Shown piece after piece: positions 31,806-33,150 of a stretch of DNA of 33,150 nucleotides. This stretch comes from Candidatus Bathyarchaeota archaeon. GTDB taxonomy: Archaea; Thermoproteota; Bathyarchaeia; Bathyarchaeales; Bathycorpusculaceae. The notes under the pieces are model-generated. The model was not told the origin of the DNA and did no database searches. It saw only the letters and a list, made by a program, of their open reading frames with translations. Positions within the stretch are counted from its first letter, which is position 1. Each line of letters begins with the position of its first letter. The position numbers and the translations under genes are program-made. Where the stretch lies: the NCBI GenBank assembly GCA_026414485.1, contig JAOAIX010000015.1, positions 1 to 33,150 on the forward strand, given 5' to 3'.

Positions 31806-32797
31806 GTACAGAAATGATTTTGGAAGTAAAGAACCTCGTGAAACAATACCCAATAACAAGCAAGGGTATCTTCTTGAAAAAAGAAGTAGGTGCAGTGCAC
31901 GCAGTTGACGGTGTAAGTTTTTCGGTTAAAAAAGGGGAAACCTTTGGTTTAGTTGGAGAAAGTGGTTGTGGTAAGTCATCGACTGCGAGAGCGATACTTT
32001 ATTTGGATCCGCCTACTTCAGGTGAAATCTATTTTGAGGGGCAGGAAATTGGGGAGATTTTTAAGTCGAAGGATCATCAGGAGATCTTGAAGTTAAGACG
32101 TAAGATGCAGTATGTTTTTCAGAATCCCTACGCGTCACTTGACCCAAGAATGACTGTTGCGGACATAATAATGGAACCTTTTGTTATTCACAGGCACGTG
32201 CCTAAGGAAAAGTGGCAGGATAGACTTTACGAATTGTTAAAGTTGGTGGGTCTAGAAGACTATCATGCAGAGAGGTACCCGCATGAATTCAGTGGCGGAC
32301 AGAGGCAGAGAATCTGCATTGCCCGTGCTTTGGCAGTAGAACCCAGATTACTTATTGCAGATGAACCTGTGGCGTCTTTAGATGTTTCAGTGAGAGCACA
32401 AATTTTGAATTTGTTACAGGAGTTACAACAGAAATTTGGGATAACTTATCTGTACATTTCTCATGACCTCAGCACGGTTAGACATATCTGCCACAGAGTT
32501 GCTGTTATGTACCTTGGTAAGTTTGTGGAAATAGCCGAAACAAACGCTCTTTTCAGTTCTCCGTTGCATCCATACACTCGGGCGTTGTTATCGGCAATTC
32601 CTGTTCCAGATCCTGAAAATAAGAGGTCTCGGATAGTGCTCCCTGGAGAAGTTCCCAGTCCAACGAATCCGCCTTCGGGATGTCGCTTTCACCCGAGATG
32701 CGTATATACAAAGGAGTATAAGTGCATTGAAAACGCGCCAAAACTTGTTGACGTAGGCAACGGTCACTTGGTAGCCTGCAATAAGGCCAGCGATTAG
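31802..32797 (+). CDS. dppF: Peptide ABC transporter ATPase, DppF type
   Basis: 331 aa. Walker A is GESGCGKS, the Q-loop segment is YVFQNPYASLDPRMTV, the signature FSGGQRQRI and Walker B LLIADEP. The C-terminal region has PSGCRFHPRC and two more Cys residues like its neighbour. It begins at TTG 31802, overlapping the dppD stop (TTGA), so the two are translationally coupled. It forms the heterodimeric motor with DppD. A T run at 32811-32821 marks the likely operon end. Confidence 0.96.
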   Translation: MSTEMILEVKNLVKQYPITSKGIFLKKEVGAVHAVDGVSFSVKKGETFGLVGESGCGKSSTARAILYLDPPTSGEIYFEGQEIGEIFKSKDHQEILKLRRKMQYVFQNPYASLDPRMTVADIIMEPFVIHRHVPKEKWQDRLYELLKLVGLEDYHAERYPHEFSGGQRQRICIARALAVEPRLLIADEPVASLDVSVRAQILNLLQELQQKFGITYLYISHDLSTVRHICHRVAVMYLGKFVEIAETNALFSSPLHPYTRALLSAIPVPDPENKRSRIVLPGEVPSPTNPPSGCRFHPRCVYTKEYKCIENAPKLVDVGNGHLVACNKASD

Positions 32798-32810
32798 AAT
32801 AAGGCCACAC

Positions 32811-32821
32811 TATTATTTTTT
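32811..32821 (+). terminator. T-rich terminator after dppF
   Basis: TATTATTTTTT lies 13 bases after the dppF stop, the expected form for archaeal transcription termination. Confidence 0.5.
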
Positions 32822-32869
32822 GGAAAATGCAAATTGTGAACGTGGATAAAAGACTGCTTGAAGGGCGGC

Positions 32870-33150
32870 CTTTCAATTCCCGTTACTTGGGATTTTCTCT
32901 TGCAACAGAACTACGTTGTTCTCAATCATTTCATTATTACAGTATCTTTCAATTCCCGTTACTTGGGATTTTCTCTTGCAACTATCCAAGGTGAATAGGG
33001 TTGGTCGATGCCGTGTCTGCTGGCTTTCAATTCCCGTTACTTGGGATTTTCTCTTGCAACAAATTTCCATGCGTCTGCTTATTGAAGCGCTCCAACTTGC
33101 TTTCAATTCCCGTTACTTGGGATTTTCTCTTGCAACTTTCATACCAAAGG
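32870..33150 (-). CRISPR. CRISPR array, trailer end, continuing past the window
   Basis: Four identical 37-bp repeats lie at 32870-32906, 32946-32982, 33024-33060 and 33100-33136. They begin CTTTCAATTCCCG and end TTTTCTCTTGCAAC on the plus strand. Spacers are 39, 41 and 39 bp, and a fourth starts at 33137. Read on the minus strand the repeat ends in ATTGAAAG, the usual 3' end giving an 8-base crRNA 5' handle, so the array is probably transcribed right to left. The left end would then be the old, distal end and the leader lies beyond 33150. No cas gene is in the window, so the type is undetermined; the repeat form suits archaeal type I or III. Confidence 0.97.

Noticed and set aside
32873-33106. 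77-codon minus-strand frame across the CRISPR repeats
   Set aside because: It is the translation of the repeats and spacers themselves; the repeated peptide CKRKSQVTGIE comes from the repeat.

Overview
The window looks like a chromosomal piece of an archaeon, most likely from the Bathyarchaeia/Thermoproteota side. That placement is an inference from gene content and was not tested by phylogeny. The archaeal signs are direct: a thermosome subunit with a Gly/Pro-rich C-terminus, TATA boxes 25-45 bp before many starts, apparently leaderless genes, frequent GTG/TTG starts, two of three tRNA genes with an encoded CCA, and a CRISPR repeat with the archaeal ATTGAAAG end.

Layout. 1-4322 is a candidate defence module: a DUF1156-type DNA methylase cut by the left edge (minus strand), divergent from a 991-aa DUF499-type ATPase and a 236-aa partner that overlaps it by one base. 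About 4567-4943 holds tRNA-Phe and tRNA-Val. About 4967-8375 carries an alpha/beta hydrolase, a LIM-zinc/winged-helix protein, a small zinc ribbon, a 35-aa membrane peptide and a radical SAM enzyme. 8469-12212 has an MgtA-like Mg2+ P-type ATPase with an unusual C-terminal extension, NDP kinase and tRNA-Glu. 12577-17032 is a run of plus-strand genes: a dolichol/phytol kinase-like protein, a thymidylate kinase-like protein with no standard start codon, three membrane proteins (one TspO-related, one DUF6512-like) and a class II photolyase. 17120-22824 holds a GNAT-site-2-protease fusion, the thermosome, a MoaD/SAMP-like beta-grasp protein, an SDR with a degraded active site and an E1-like ThiF/MoeB/UbaA enzyme. 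23056-26646 holds a TPR protein, an ECF-type membrane protein, an MFS transporter, a DUF2061 protein and a small membrane protein. 26736-32797 is a complete Dpp/Opp peptide ABC transporter. A CRISPR array begins at 32870 and runs off the right edge; no cas genes are present.

How the genes work together. The strongest functional units are the DUF1156/DUF499/partner module, the beta-grasp carrier plus E1 enzyme (sulfur transfer or protein tagging), and the peptide importer, whose binding-protein gene is divergent from dppBCDF.

The most unusual observation is that the peptide-binding protein appears circularly permuted: its C-terminal lobe sits directly after the signal peptide and before the N-terminal lobe. 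Other points of note are a metalloprotease domain with HEFSQ in place of HExxH, an SDR whose Asn and Tyr catalytic positions are both His, a winged-helix-like tail on MgtA, and a plus-strand A+C excess at the left end that ignores gene direction.
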